64,000 nucleotides of DNA. It comes from CAWULT01 sp963923455 (GTDB lineage Bacteria; Acidobacteriota; Vicinamibacteria; Vicinamibacterales; UBA2999). The notes below the pieces were generated by a model. That model saw nothing but the letters and a program-made list of their open reading frames with translations, made no database searches and had not been told where the DNA came from. The position numbers and the translations under genes were made by a program. The stretch is from NCBI GenBank assembly GCA_963923455.1, contig CAWULT010000009.1, positions 1-64,000 of the forward strand, in the 5' to 3' direction. Shown here in pieces: positions 52,793 through 61,853 of this stretch (position 1 is the first letter of the stretch; each line of letters begins with the position of its first letter).

Positions 52793-53617
52793 TCACTTCC
52801 GCTGCAGCGCCCACTCGGCGCGGAACACGCGCTCGCGGTCGGCCACGTAGGCCTGGTAGCCGGCCGGATCGACGAACGGGTTCGTCGCGGCGCCGGCCTT
52901 CAGCGCCTCGTACTTCGCCTTCAGGTCGAAGTACTCGCCATGCGCGCCGAGGAAGACGTCGGCCGGCAGGGACCGGAGCACGGCGAAGGTCTTCTCGTAG
53001 TCCTGCGCAATCGCCGGGTAATCCGGATTGTCGACGAGGATGTAGCCGTAGTTCACGTTCGCGCTGCCGATCACGACCACGTTCAGCCTGCGTCCGCCGT
53101 CCTCGACCTGCATCGTCCAGGTGGTGCAGCCCTCCGTGTGGCCGGGCGTCAGCCGTGCGGTGAGCGTCGTGCCGCCGAGCTCCACAGTGTCGCCGTCGTG
53201 CAGTACCCGGTCCACGCGAGCGCCGGGCCAGCCCGGCTCCGTGTGCTGGACCACGGACACGTCGCCGTCCATCACCATCACGCGCGCGCCGGTCTGCTTC
53301 TGAACGAGGCCCAAGGCCCCGTCGTGGTCGTCGTGCGCATGGCTGATGAGCACGACTTTCGTGTCGGCGTAGTCGAAGCCGAGCTGCCCGATGCTCTGTC
53401 GCAGGGCCGGCAGGTCCTCGACGAAGTTCGTGTTGATCAGAATGTGGCCCTGCGGAGTCCGCACCAGGTAGGCGGCCAGGTCTGCGGTGCCGACGTAGTA
53501 CAGGTTGCCGGCGATCCGGAACGCCGGAAACGGCGTGTGCCAGTCCGACCCGAACTGCGCCGCTGCCGCGCCGGCGCACGCCAGCGCCAGCATCACGCCT
53601 CGAAGCACGTGCCTCAT
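52793..53617 (-). CDS. Subclass B3-like metallo-beta-lactamase
   Basis: A 274-residue secreted protein with a signal peptide ending AAAA. The two-zinc ligands of subclass B3 enzymes are all present: H93-x-H95-x-D97-H98 (SHAHDDH), His160 in TPGHTEG and His226 in LGAHGEYF. The blocks GCTTWTMQV, PDYPAIAQDYEKTF, LPADVFLGAHG and NPFVDPAGY are also B3-like, so this is a better lactamase candidate than the other three MBL proteins in the window. Whether it hydrolyses beta-lactams is untested; environmental B3-like proteins vary in activity. It starts ten bases after the stop of a signature-family gene, suggesting an operon. Confidence 0.85.
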   Translation of the reverse strand: MRHVLRGVMLALACAGAAAAQFGSDWHTPFPAFRIAGNLYYVGTADLAAYLVRTPQGHILINTNFVEDLPALRQSIGQLGFDYADTKVVLISHAHDDHDGALGLVQKQTGARVMVMDGDVSVVQHTEPGWPGARVDRVLHDGDTVELGGTTLTARLTPGHTEGCTTWTMQVEDGGRRLNVVVIGSANVNYGYILVDNPDYPAIAQDYEKTFAVLRSLPADVFLGAHGEYFDLKAKYEALKAGAATNPFVDPAGYQAYVADRERVFRAEWALQRK

Positions 53618-53627
53618 CGAACGGCCG

Positions 53628-54677
53628 TCACCTCCGCCGCGCGCCCGTCTCGGTCCCTTCGACGTAGTGCATGGCGATCGTCACCGCGCCGCCCGCGGCC
53701 GGCGCGACGTCCACGATCGAGCCAGCCCAGGAGAACCGTGACGGCGACAGGGGGATGAGCAGTTCCCGGCCCTTGCCGTCGTAGTCGAGCCACAGGTCGC
53801 GGCCGTCGAGCGTGATGTCGACGACGTGCCGCGTGCCATCGTCGACGGTGTCGTAGGTGCCCACGTACTGCGCCAGCGTGACCACGGGCACGTCCGCTAC
53901 GGTGGCGGCTACCGTCTTCTTCATCCGGTCGCGGGTCGCCTGCTGGTTCTCGCACACCGACTCCAGCATCTCCCGGTCGACTCTCAGCACCGCCGGCATC
54001 GTCAGCGTGATGGGCCGCGCATAGATCGCCGGATCCTCGAAGGTGATGCGGGCGTCGATCCGGCCGACGTTCGGCCTGGTGTAGCGCTCGGTGATGCGCA
54101 GGCCTTCGCTGTGCGGATGCCCGCCGAAGTCCAGCCACGATCGATCCGTGTACCCGTTGCTCAGGACGACGAGGGCATCGCCGTCCCACCGGCCCACCGC
54201 ATAGCCCATCCAGGTCGGATTCGGGTCGGCTTCGAGTGCGCGGCCGTCCATGAAGATTTCGCGGTGCATGCCGTCGCTGTAGGCGAAGACGACCAGGGTC
54301 GGCGTCTGGACGATCCGGAATTCGCGATAGCGGCTGGTCAGGTACGCCGGACCGAGCGGCATGCACTGGGTCTCCATGCTGTCCTTGCCGAATTCCAGCG
54401 TGCGCCTGAGGAAGAGGGCGTGTACCCAGGGGGCGACGTCGCTGGCAGACAAGTCGGCGGCGACGTTGTTGTAGTAGCGGTCGCCGCCGTCGTTCTGCCA
54501 CAGACCCGAGAAGTCGGGCCTGCCCTCGGCGGTCCGGGGCGCGGGCGCCGCCAGGTTCGGCTTGCCGTCAGGGAGCCTGGGAAGGCCCGGGGTCCGGAGC
54601 GTCAACCACTGGGCATCGAGCGCGATGCCCGCCGTAAGGAGCATCGAAACCCACGCGATCAGCCAGGGCATTCGCAT
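53628..54677 (-). CDS. Secreted W-x-G-D family protein with an extra C-terminal domain
   Basis: A 349-residue exported protein with a signal peptide ending ALDAQ. Family blocks: PRLPDGKPNL, AEGRPDFSGLW, NPTWMGYAVGRWDGDALVVLS and the tail MLESVCENQQAT. After this tail an additional 90-residue beta-rich segment follows (QYVGTYDTVDDG... LLIPLSPSRFSW), like the small C-terminal sheets attached to some serine hydrolases. The ATG at 54677 was chosen for the signal peptide. The B3 lactamase gene begins ten bases downstream. It is divergent from the triple SnoaL gene. Confidence 0.76.
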   Translation of the reverse strand: MRMPWLIAWVSMLLTAGIALDAQWLTLRTPGLPRLPDGKPNLAAPAPRTAEGRPDFSGLWQNDGGDRYYNNVAADLSASDVAPWVHALFLRRTLEFGKDSMETQCMPLGPAYLTSRYREFRIVQTPTLVVFAYSDGMHREIFMDGRALEADPNPTWMGYAVGRWDGDALVVLSNGYTDRSWLDFGGHPHSEGLRITERYTRPNVGRIDARITFEDPAIYARPITLTMPAVLRVDREMLESVCENQQATRDRMKKTVAATVADVPVVTLAQYVGTYDTVDDGTRHVVDITLDGRDLWLDYDGKGRELLIPLSPSRFSWAGSIVDVAPAAGGAVTIAMHYVEGTETGARRR

Positions 54678-54842
54678 GGCCACATCCTGCCATCGGCCGT
54701 GCGCGCTGTCCACCACGCTCTCCCGGGTCCTCGCCGCACGCGCCTACCTCCACCGGGGCAGTGACCCGCCTCGCTGGGGCGTTCTATCATCCGTGCGCCC
54801 GACGGTCCGCCGAGCCCGTCGCAGTCGCCCACGGGAGCGCCC

Positions 54843-56975
54843 ATGACACGCACCTTCAACCGTGTTCGTCGTTGCGTCGTGCTCGCCCTGGTTGCCGCGG
54901 CGACCGGCCCGTGGCTCGCCGTTCCCGCCCACGCCGACCAGGCGCTCGACGCCCTCGCCCGCGACGTCGCGCGCGCCGAGAGCGTGCGCGCCGTCCTGAC
55001 GCTGCAGCGCAGCTACGCCCAGTACGCGCAGTTCGGCCTGTGGAGCGAGGTCGGCGCGCTGTTCGCCCCGGGGGCCACGTTCACCTTCGACGGGCTGGTC
55101 CTGCCGGCGCAGACGGCCACGGGCCCCGCGGCCATCGCCGCGTTCCTGCGCACCCGCTACGGCGGCGGACAGGACGGGCCCGCCGCGGACGGCCTCTCCA
55201 GCATGTTCATCGACAACCCGCTCGTGAACCTGTCCGCCGACGGCCGCAGCGCGAAGGCGCGCTGGAATGCCCTGATCTTCCACGGCCACGGCGGCCAGGC
55301 ACGCATCGAGGGCGGCATCTTCGAGAACGACTATCGGCTCGACGGCGGCGTCTGGGCGATCGCGGCCGCGCACTACTCTCCCCAGCTCGACGGCCCCTAC
55401 GAGAAGGGCTGGGTCAACTGGGGCGGCGGCGACCTGCCGATCGTGCCCCACCACTTCACCGTCGACACGGCCGGCATCCCCATTCCGCCCGCGACCGGCA
55501 CCGCGCCACGGACCACGGCGACGCTCGCCGAGCTCCAGCAGCGCGTCGACGCGCTCAACGACGAGGACCGCGTCCGTTCGCTCCAGTCCGCCTACGGCTT
55601 CTACGAGGACCGCAAGATGTGGGACGACGTGGTCGACCTGTTCGCACGGGACGGCGTGGTCGAAGTCGGCGGTCAGGGCATCTGGCGCGGACCGGCGGGC
55701 GTGCGCCGCTGGCTCGAGAGCCTGGGACCGGCCGGGCTCCGGCACGGCCAGCTCAACGACCGCGTGCACTTCGACGTGACCGTCACGATCTCGCCCGGCG
55801 GCACCGAGGCGTGGGCGCGCGGCATCGAGCTCGCCATGCTCGGCGAGGCAGACCAGGAACGGGGCTGGTGGGAGGTGGCGACGTTCCGCAACCGCTTCGT
55901 CAAGGACGGCGGCGTCTGGAAGATCCGCGAGATGCGCCGCTTCCCGCTGATGAAGACCGACATCTTCCAGGGCTGGGGCAGGAGCCGCATCACCGATCCT
56001 GCACCGGGCGGCGCCAGCACACCCGACGCCCCGGTGCCGGCCGCCGACGCCGCGCCCCCGGGTCTCGCGATGCCCGCGTTCCTCGGCGCGCATCCGGTCA
56101 CCGGCAGGCCGGTACGGCCGGCCGGCGGCGCCACGACCGTTGCCGCGGGGGCGCTCACCGGCCGAATCAGCCCAGGCCGGCCGAAGCCGGTCACGCTCGC
56201 GGAGACCACGCGCCGCCTGGCCCGGTCGACGGCCTGGGACGGCATCACGAACGTCTCGGCCGCCTATGGGTACTACCTCGACGACTCCATGCCCGCAGGC
56301 TTCGGCGGCGTCATCGCGAGGAAGGGTTTCAAGATGTCACCGTTTGCCGGCTACTACGTCGGCCGCGATCGGGTGCTGAGCGCGCGCGTCAGCGGCGAGC
56401 CTCCCACGACGCGGCCCGGCATCTCCTATCACTGGCTCGTCCAGCCGGTGATCCTGATCTCGGACGATGGCCGCTCCGCGACGGGCCGCTTCCGCCTGTT
56501 CCAGCCACGCACCGGCAAGACGGTCGGCGAGGCCGGCGCCTTCTTCGGCGCGTCCTTCTGGGGCGGCATGTATCACGACCAGTACGCACTCGAGGACGGC
56601 GTCTGGCGCATCTGGGACCTGACGCTCGACGAGCCCTACATCAACCCGGTGGCGTGGAAGGACGGCGTGTGGGCGAAGTCCAAGGACCCGCTGCCCCGGC
56701 CGTCGCGGGCGTTCAGCGGCGGCAACTTTCCGCCGGACATTCCGTTGACGTCGCTGGGTAGGCGCGAGGAGCACTTCCGCGGCGGCACCGGCGACACGTG
56801 GGAGTGGCCGACCATCCTGCCGATGTGGTTCCAGTACACGAATCCGGTCAGCGGCCGGGTGCCCGCGCTCTTTCAAGGGCAGTGCGTGCCCTGCGCGGTG
56901 CGCCCCGACCTGCGGCTCGACGCCAACGGCTACCAGAAGCCGCCGGACGCGCCCGACGCGAACAAGGCCCCCTGA
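54843..56975 (+). CDS. Secreted protein with three tandem SnoaL-like domains
   Basis: A 710-residue exported protein with a signal peptide ending PAHA. Three NTF2/SnoaL-like units are visible: about 45-185 (AVLTLQRSYAQYAQFGLWSEV...), about 225-385 (RVRSLQSAYGFYEDRKMWDDV... WKIREMRRF) and about 465-620 (NVSAAYGYYLDDSM... VWRIWDLTL). Pro/Ala linkers separate units two and three. The last 80 residues contain CVPC. Single SnoaL domains are usually small enzymes or binding proteins of about 130 residues; a secreted three-unit chain is unusual. The substrate is unknown. GGGAGC precedes the ATG. Confidence 0.78.
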   Translation: MTRTFNRVRRCVVLALVAAATGPWLAVPAHADQALDALARDVARAESVRAVLTLQRSYAQYAQFGLWSEVGALFAPGATFTFDGLVLPAQTATGPAAIAAFLRTRYGGGQDGPAADGLSSMFIDNPLVNLSADGRSAKARWNALIFHGHGGQARIEGGIFENDYRLDGGVWAIAAAHYSPQLDGPYEKGWVNWGGGDLPIVPHHFTVDTAGIPIPPATGTAPRTTATLAELQQRVDALNDEDRVRSLQSAYGFYEDRKMWDDVVDLFARDGVVEVGGQGIWRGPAGVRRWLESLGPAGLRHGQLNDRVHFDVTVTISPGGTEAWARGIELAMLGEADQERGWWEVATFRNRFVKDGGVWKIREMRRFPLMKTDIFQGWGRSRITDPAPGGASTPDAPVPAADAAPPGLAMPAFLGAHPVTGRPVRPAGGATTVAAGALTGRISPGRPKPVTLAETTRRLARSTAWDGITNVSAAYGYYLDDSMPAGFGGVIARKGFKMSPFAGYYVGRDRVLSARVSGEPPTTRPGISYHWLVQPVILISDDGRSATGRFRLFQPRTGKTVGEAGAFFGASFWGGMYHDQYALEDGVWRIWDLTLDEPYINPVAWKDGVWAKSKDPLPRPSRAFSGGNFPPDIPLTSLGRREEHFRGGTGDTWEWPTILPMWFQYTNPVSGRVPALFQGQCVPCAVRPDLRLDANGYQKPPDAPDANKAP

Positions 56976-56992
56976 CGGGGCGCGACGCGTGC

Positions 56993-57841
56993 CTACTTGA
57001 TGTCGTCGAGGCCCTCGGTCAACTGGATGGAGGTGCCCCACGGATCGTTGATGAAGGCCGTCGACATCCCAAGGGCCGGCAGCCGCTGCATGACGGTCGG
57101 CTCGACACCCATGTCCTCGATGCGCACCAGGAACGAGTCCAGCCGGTCGATCTCGAAGCCGATGTGATCGATGACGCGCCCCTTCGTGCCCGCCACCTCG
57201 CCGCGCGTGCGCGAGAAGTCGAGCTCGACTCCCGGCAACGACAGCGACGGCGTCCGGGCCCCGGCCGGTCCCGCCTTCGCGCGGAACACGGTGCCGTACC
57301 ACGTCTGCATGTCCGTGTTCTGCGGGCCCGCGAAGTGGACATGGTGCAGGGCGGTCGGCACCTTCTGGGCCCGCACCTCGACCAGTTCCACCAGGAGTTC
57401 GTCCGGCCCCATCACGAAGGCGGCGGCGCGTCCCGCCTGCGTGCCGATGCCGTCCTTCACCCGCCATCCCGGTGGCGCCTCCGCGCTGGTGACGATGCGG
57501 TATCCGTTGGCCCGCACGCGATCGAGCACCGCACGGAGGTTCGGCACCGAGAACCCGATGTGATCCACCGAGCTGCCCTTCGTGCCGCCCCTCGGCGGCT
57601 GCCGGCGGAGGAACACGAGCACGTTCGGGAACTTCACGATCTGCTCGCCGGCCATGGTGATCGGGACGCCGCCGAGCGTGCCGGCGAAGAACGTCGTGTG
57701 CGCGGCCACGTCCGTCACGTTCAGGTGATGGTGGCCGTAGACGACGAGCGCGTCCCGGTCGGCCAGCAACTGGGCCCAGGCCGGCACCGGGGCCATCACC
57801 AGCGACACCAGCGCGACCACCCGACCGACTGCACGTTTCAT
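56993..57841 (-). CDS. Secreted two-domain VOC protein
   Basis: A 282-residue exported protein with a signal peptide ending AWAQ and two VOC halves: YGHHHLNVTDVAAH starts the first and LHHVHFAGPQ the second; the end, WGTSIQLTEGLDDI, parallels WGTHLALTEG in the protein at 7003-7818. These His and the final Glu are the likely metal ligands. The ATG at 57841 has AGGGAG five bases upstream. It is the third gene of an apparent operon: PQQ dehydrogenase, small zinc ribbon, VOC. Pairing with a PQQ dehydrogenase is shared with the 5247-7818 cluster. Confidence 0.82.
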   Translation of the reverse strand: MKRAVGRVVALVSLVMAPVPAWAQLLADRDALVVYGHHHLNVTDVAAHTTFFAGTLGGVPITMAGEQIVKFPNVLVFLRRQPPRGGTKGSSVDHIGFSVPNLRAVLDRVRANGYRIVTSAEAPPGWRVKDGIGTQAGRAAAFVMGPDELLVELVEVRAQKVPTALHHVHFAGPQNTDMQTWYGTVFRAKAGPAGARTPSLSLPGVELDFSRTRGEVAGTKGRVIDHIGFEIDRLDSFLVRIEDMGVEPTVMQRLPALGMSTAFINDPWGTSIQLTEGLDDIK

Positions 57842-57862
57842 GATCACTCCCTGGCGCCCCGG

Positions 57863-58018
57863 CTAGCGCCGGCCGAGCAGGCGGTCGAGCCACGACCGGC
57901 GGGGAGCACACGTGCAACGCTGGTCGGACGGCACGTCACGCAGCACCTCCTCGACGTGCCGCCCGCAGCCGACCCACGACGCCTTTCCGCATCGCGAACA
58001 CTGGACCCGTTGGCACAT
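57863..58018 (-). CDS. Small zinc-ribbon protein (51 residues)
   Basis: A short frame reads MCQRVQCSRCGKASWVGCGR at its start and ends with a basic RRSWLDRLLGRR. Cys7, Cys10, Cys18, His21, Cys35 and Cys37 are arranged for one or two metal sites. I recognise the MCQRV-x-C-x-x-CGK...W-x-GCG-x-H pattern as a small conserved bacterial protein of unknown function. The ATG lies one base after the TGA of the PQQ dehydrogenase, so translation is probably coupled, and the VOC gene starts 21 bases after its stop. Genes of this size are easily missed in routine annotation. Confidence 0.8.
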   Translation of the reverse strand: MCQRVQCSRCGKASWVGCGRHVEEVLRDVPSDQRCTCAPRRSWLDRLLGRR

Positions 58019-58019
58019 C

Positions 58020-59804
58020 TCAGTCCCCCAGCGCGAACACCCACACGGCCCCGCCCTCCGGCACCTCCGGGAACTCCCCCGGGCGGATGGCGTTCAACCG
58101 GTTCTGCATCCCGCGCGCGTCGATGCCCCATCCCGACTGCACGGCGATGTACTGCCGGCCGTCGAGGGTGAACGACGACGGCTGGCCGATCACGCCGGAA
58201 CTCGTGGGGAACTCCCACAGCACCTTGCCCGTGCGCGCGTCGAACGCCCGGAACATCCGGTCCGAGGTGCCGCCGCCGAAGACCACCCCGCCGCCGGTCG
58301 CCAGGAGCGGGCCCCAGTTCGCGGATCTGGCGAACGTGTGCGTCCAGACGCGCGTCCCGGTGTCCACGTTCCAGGCCTGCACCTCGCCGATGTGATCGGC
58401 ACCCGGCACGATCGACATCACGTTCCTCGCGCCGGTGAACGCCGAGCCCGGCGAGTACTTCACGGGCAGCCCTTCACTGGTCACGCACAGGTTCTCGTTC
58501 GCCGGCACGTAAATGAGGCGCGTCTGCGGGCTGAACGCGATGGGGGGCCAGTTCTTTCCACCCCAGTGTGACGGGCAGAACTCCGCGACCTTGCCCGTGC
58601 CGGGCTTGTGCGCCGGGTCCACGTCGGGCCGGCCGGTCACGGGGTCGAGGCCGCGGAAGACGGTCTGCCGGACGTGGGGCACGCCCTGGACGAATGTGAT
58701 GGGCCCCGTGCCCCGATCGAGGAACCACAGGTAGCCGTTGCGGGCGACGTCGATCAGGCCCTTGACGGTCCGGCCATTCCGCTGGAAGTCCACCAGAATG
58801 GGCGGCGACACCTCGTCCCAGTCGAACGACTCGTTGGGCGTGTACTGGAAGTGCCCCTTGATCTGCCCGCTGGCGACGTCGATGGCGATGGTCGAGGAGG
58901 TGTAGAGGTTGTCGCCGGGACGCTGGTCGCCCATCCAGGGTCCACCGTTGCCGGTGCCCCAGTAGGCCAGGTTGCTCTCGGGATCGTAGTTGCCCGTGAC
59001 CCACACCGAGCCGCCGCCGGTCTTCCACTGATCGCCACCCTTCGGCCACGTGTCACTGCCGGGCTCGCCCGGGGCTGGCACGGTGTACGTGCGCCACACC
59101 TCCTTGCCGGTGTCGGGATCGAACGCGGCGATGAAGCCGCGGATGCCGAGCTCGCCGCCAGACGTGCCGACGAGCACCTTCCCGCCGGCCACGAGCGGGG
59201 CGAGGCTCATGTAGTGGCCGCTCCGGTTGTCGGCCACGGTGGCCGTCCACACCGTGCGCCCCGTGCGCGCGTCGAGCGCGAGCAGCACCGCGTCGCTCGC
59301 CGCGAGGAACACCTTGTCGCCCAGCAGCGCCACGCCGCGCGTCGTGGGATGCCGATTGATCACGGACGGCGCGAGCGGACGCCGGTAGCGCCACAGGACC
59401 GTGCCGGTGCGGGCTTCGATGGCGATGACCTGACTGCCCGGCGTGGCCACGAACATCACGCCGTCGTGCACGGTGGGCGCGGCCTCGTGCCCGTTGATCG
59501 CGCCGGTCGAGACCGACCACACGGGCTTCAACCGGGCGACGTTGGCGGTGGTGATCTGGGACAGGGGGCTGTAGCCCCAGCCATCGTAGGTCCGCCGGTT
59601 CATCATCCACTCGCCGGCGGGCGGGTTCCGCAGCTGTGCCTCGGTGACCGGCGTGTAGTTGCGAAGGACGGCGGGCACGGGCGCCGGGCCGGAGGCGGCC
59701 TGCGGCGGCGTCAGCGGCGGCGGCGAGTCCTGCGCCCACAGCGCGGCCACGGCCAGCGCCGCCAGTGCGGCCGAAATGGGAGCCAGAGACCCGAGGCGTA
59801 CCAT
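58020..59804 (-). CDS. PQQ-dependent dehydrogenase, methanol/ethanol family
   Basis: A 594-residue periplasmic quinoprotein with a signal peptide ending ALWAQ. Typical propeller blocks include IAFDPDTGKEVWRTY (near its start AAFDPDTG), GDQRPGDNLYTSS, TPNESFDWDEV (the active-site Asp region) and a C-terminal VIGQPSSFTLDGRQYIAV. No adjacent Cys pair is visible. The ATG at 59804 has GGAGG just upstream. The zinc-ribbon gene follows after one base, then the VOC gene. It resembles the dehydrogenase at 5247-7001 in layout but is clearly diverged. The substrate is unknown. Confidence 0.87.
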   Translation of the reverse strand: MVRLGSLAPISAALAALAVAALWAQDSPPPLTPPQAASGPAPVPAVLRNYTPVTEAQLRNPPAGEWMMNRRTYDGWGYSPLSQITTANVARLKPVWSVSTGAINGHEAAPTVHDGVMFVATPGSQVIAIEARTGTVLWRYRRPLAPSVINRHPTTRGVALLGDKVFLAASDAVLLALDARTGRTVWTATVADNRSGHYMSLAPLVAGGKVLVGTSGGELGIRGFIAAFDPDTGKEVWRTYTVPAPGEPGSDTWPKGGDQWKTGGGSVWVTGNYDPESNLAYWGTGNGGPWMGDQRPGDNLYTSSTIAIDVASGQIKGHFQYTPNESFDWDEVSPPILVDFQRNGRTVKGLIDVARNGYLWFLDRGTGPITFVQGVPHVRQTVFRGLDPVTGRPDVDPAHKPGTGKVAEFCPSHWGGKNWPPIAFSPQTRLIYVPANENLCVTSEGLPVKYSPGSAFTGARNVMSIVPGADHIGEVQAWNVDTGTRVWTHTFARSANWGPLLATGGGVVFGGGTSDRMFRAFDARTGKVLWEFPTSSGVIGQPSSFTLDGRQYIAVQSGWGIDARGMQNRLNAIRPGEFPEVPEGGAVWVFALGD

Positions 59805-59865
59805 GCTTCCTCCTCAGCCACGACGATCGGGCGCCGTGGCGGCCGGATGGTAGCACGCGGGCGCT

Positions 59866-60858
59866 CTAGCGCTTGGCGCCTTCTCTCTCCTCGCGGCGGG
59901 CTCCGGCGAGGATGCCCGTCATGGCGATGTTCCCCTCATGGCACGCGTACTCGAAGATCGTGAGCTTGCCCACCTCACGGCGCATCGGCCGCCCCACCGT
60001 CCAGTCCTTCACGTAGGTACCGGGGTCGTGCATCGTGAACCGGTAGTCGATCTCGGCCTCCGAGGTGCGCGTATAGCGCTCCGTCAGCACGAGCGACGGT
60101 GACGACCCCCGGAAGCTCGCGCGCGGATCGAAGTTGCGCGTCTCCACGACGAGCGTGTCGCCCTCCCAGTGCCCGCGCGAGTCGCCGAGCCACTGCGCCA
60201 CGTCGCCCGGGAGCCCGGCACGCCCGTCGAGGGGCACGATCCGTGGCTCGTGAATCAGTTCCTGAAGAATGACCACGTAGCCGGGCGACTGGAAGATCTG
60301 GGTGTTGCTGCTGTAGTTGCTGCCGATGCCGTTCCAACCCCGCGTGATGCAGCGCGTCCAGACCGGCAGGTCGGCGTAGCTGTCGGCCGGCCCGCGCCTG
60401 GCGCGCTCGGTCCGCTCGGCTGCGAGCCGCTGCTCGGCCTCCGGGGTGAAGGCCGGCACGCGCCCGTCCGGCGGATCGAGGATGAGCGCCGTCCGGTTCA
60501 GGCCCTTCCCGCGGTCGAACCAGAACGAGTTGTAGGTTCCCGGGTCGCCAGCGGCGGGCGGGGCGTCGCCCCTGGCGAGGTGCGCCTGCTCGAGGCTCTC
60601 GGCTTCCTCGTCGCTCAGCGTCTCCTTCCCGGCCAGCGCGCCGGTGAGCGGCCGCTCGAGCGGCGTGGACGTCTGGCTGTTCCACTGGCCCTGCAGGTCG
60701 GGATCGCCCCAGGCCGTGCGGGGCGCGACGTAGGCGCCCGTGCCGCCGCCGGCAGCCGGGCTGCCTGGCGCCTGCCCGTGGAGGCGCGTGGACACGGCCC
60801 ACCCCAGTGTCAGCACCACGACGACCCCGCCCACCGCCGCCAGTACTCGCCTACGCAT
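59866..60858 (-). CDS. Secreted W-x-G-D-T-L-V-V family protein
   Basis: A 330-residue exported protein whose leader ends RLHGQA. Family blocks are TAWGDPDLQGQW, TRCITRGWNGIG, QSPGYVVILQE, WLGDSRGHWEGDTLVVET and IFEYACHEGN...GILAGAR. It closely parallels the protein at 28517-29548 from start to end. GGAGG six or so bases before the ATG at 60858 supports the start. It lies between another family member (60892-61722) and the PQQ dehydrogenase operon, all on the minus strand. The function is unknown. Confidence 0.78.
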   Translation of the reverse strand: MRRRVLAAVGGVVVVLTLGWAVSTRLHGQAPGSPAAGGGTGAYVAPRTAWGDPDLQGQWNSQTSTPLERPLTGALAGKETLSDEEAESLEQAHLARGDAPPAAGDPGTYNSFWFDRGKGLNRTALILDPPDGRVPAFTPEAEQRLAAERTERARRGPADSYADLPVWTRCITRGWNGIGSNYSSNTQIFQSPGYVVILQELIHEPRIVPLDGRAGLPGDVAQWLGDSRGHWEGDTLVVETRNFDPRASFRGSSPSLVLTERYTRTSEAEIDYRFTMHDPGTYVKDWTVGRPMRREVGKLTIFEYACHEGNIAMTGILAGARREEREGAKR

Positions 60859-60891
60859 GCCCTGCCTCCGCTTCTGCCCCTCGTGTCGCGC

Positions 60892-61722
60892 TCACGGCTT
60901 GGACGGCTTGCTGAGATGGCCGTACATCAGCTCTTCGGCGAACTCGACGCACTTGTACTCCATCAGCCGCGCGTCCCGTTCCGCCCGCCGGTACAGCGGC
61001 ATGCTCAACTTCCAGGCGCGGGTGAACACCTTCGGGTCCTCGATGGTCGCTTCGTACCGGATCACGTCCGGCCCCTGCGGCGTGTAGCGCTCGACGACGT
61101 GCAGCGCGTCACTGTGGTGGTTCCCCGCCCGATCGAACCACGTCCGATCGACGAAGCCCGTCACGTCGACGACGAGGGTGTCACCCTCCCACCGGCCGTT
61201 CGACCATCCCATCCAGCTCTCGACCGGCGCCTCCTGCGGCGTGCTCATGTGCACGATGCGGCTCGCCGACGCGAATTCGTAGGTCAGCAGGAGGTCGTTG
61301 GGCTCGGTCGACTGGACGATCTGGAACGGATAGGGCATGTAGGTCGCCCGCGGCACGCCGGGCAGGTAACACTTCACCTCCGGGTCGTTCGCCAGCCAGT
61401 TCCTCGCGTTGGCGTCGCGCTGCGCGCGGGCCTCCGGCGTGTAGGGAATCGCGCCGCCCTCGACCACGCCGAGCCCGCCTGGCACGCTGAAGGCGGCGCC
61501 GAGCGCGGTCACCGGTCCCTGCGTCGCCTGATGCGTCTCGATGTTCCAGTTGGCCGTGTTGCTGGCCGCCCAGATGCCGTTCAGGTTCGGCTTGCCGTCC
61601 GGCATGCGCGTGAACGACGCGGCGGCGGGCTGCGACGGCCCTCGCCACGCTCCGGTCGCGAGGAGGGTGACGACGGCCGCGGCGATCCCGCCGGTGACGA
61701 GTCCCTTGAGCCACTGCGACAT
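60892..61722 (-). CDS. Secreted W-x-G-D-T-L-V-V family protein
   Basis: A 276-residue exported protein with an N-terminal membrane or signal segment (WLKGLVTGGIAAAVVTLLATG). Family blocks are RMPDGKPNLNGIWAAS, VKCYLPGVPRATYMPYPFQ, GWSNGRWEGDTLVVDVTGF and the tail RDARLMEYKCVEFAEE. The ATG at 61722 begins the membrane segment but has a weak ribosome site. The next family member starts 33 bases downstream, so two diverged members are arranged in tandem. It is divergent from the PQQ sugar dehydrogenase at 61854. Confidence 0.75.
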   Translation of the reverse strand: MSQWLKGLVTGGIAAAVVTLLATGAWRGPSQPAAASFTRMPDGKPNLNGIWAASNTANWNIETHQATQGPVTALGAAFSVPGGLGVVEGGAIPYTPEARAQRDANARNWLANDPEVKCYLPGVPRATYMPYPFQIVQSTEPNDLLLTYEFASASRIVHMSTPQEAPVESWMGWSNGRWEGDTLVVDVTGFVDRTWFDRAGNHHSDALHVVERYTPQGPDVIRYEATIEDPKVFTRAWKLSMPLYRRAERDARLMEYKCVEFAEELMYGHLSKPSKP

Positions 61723-61853
61723 GAGCCGGCACGATACCACCACCCGATGGTCGAGTCGCGGCGAATCGTGCCGCCATGTCGTCTCGCAGTCGGCGCATAC
61801 CTCCGTATAGGTAGGCGGCAACCGGTGTATAACCCTCCGCGAAGGAGTGCTCC

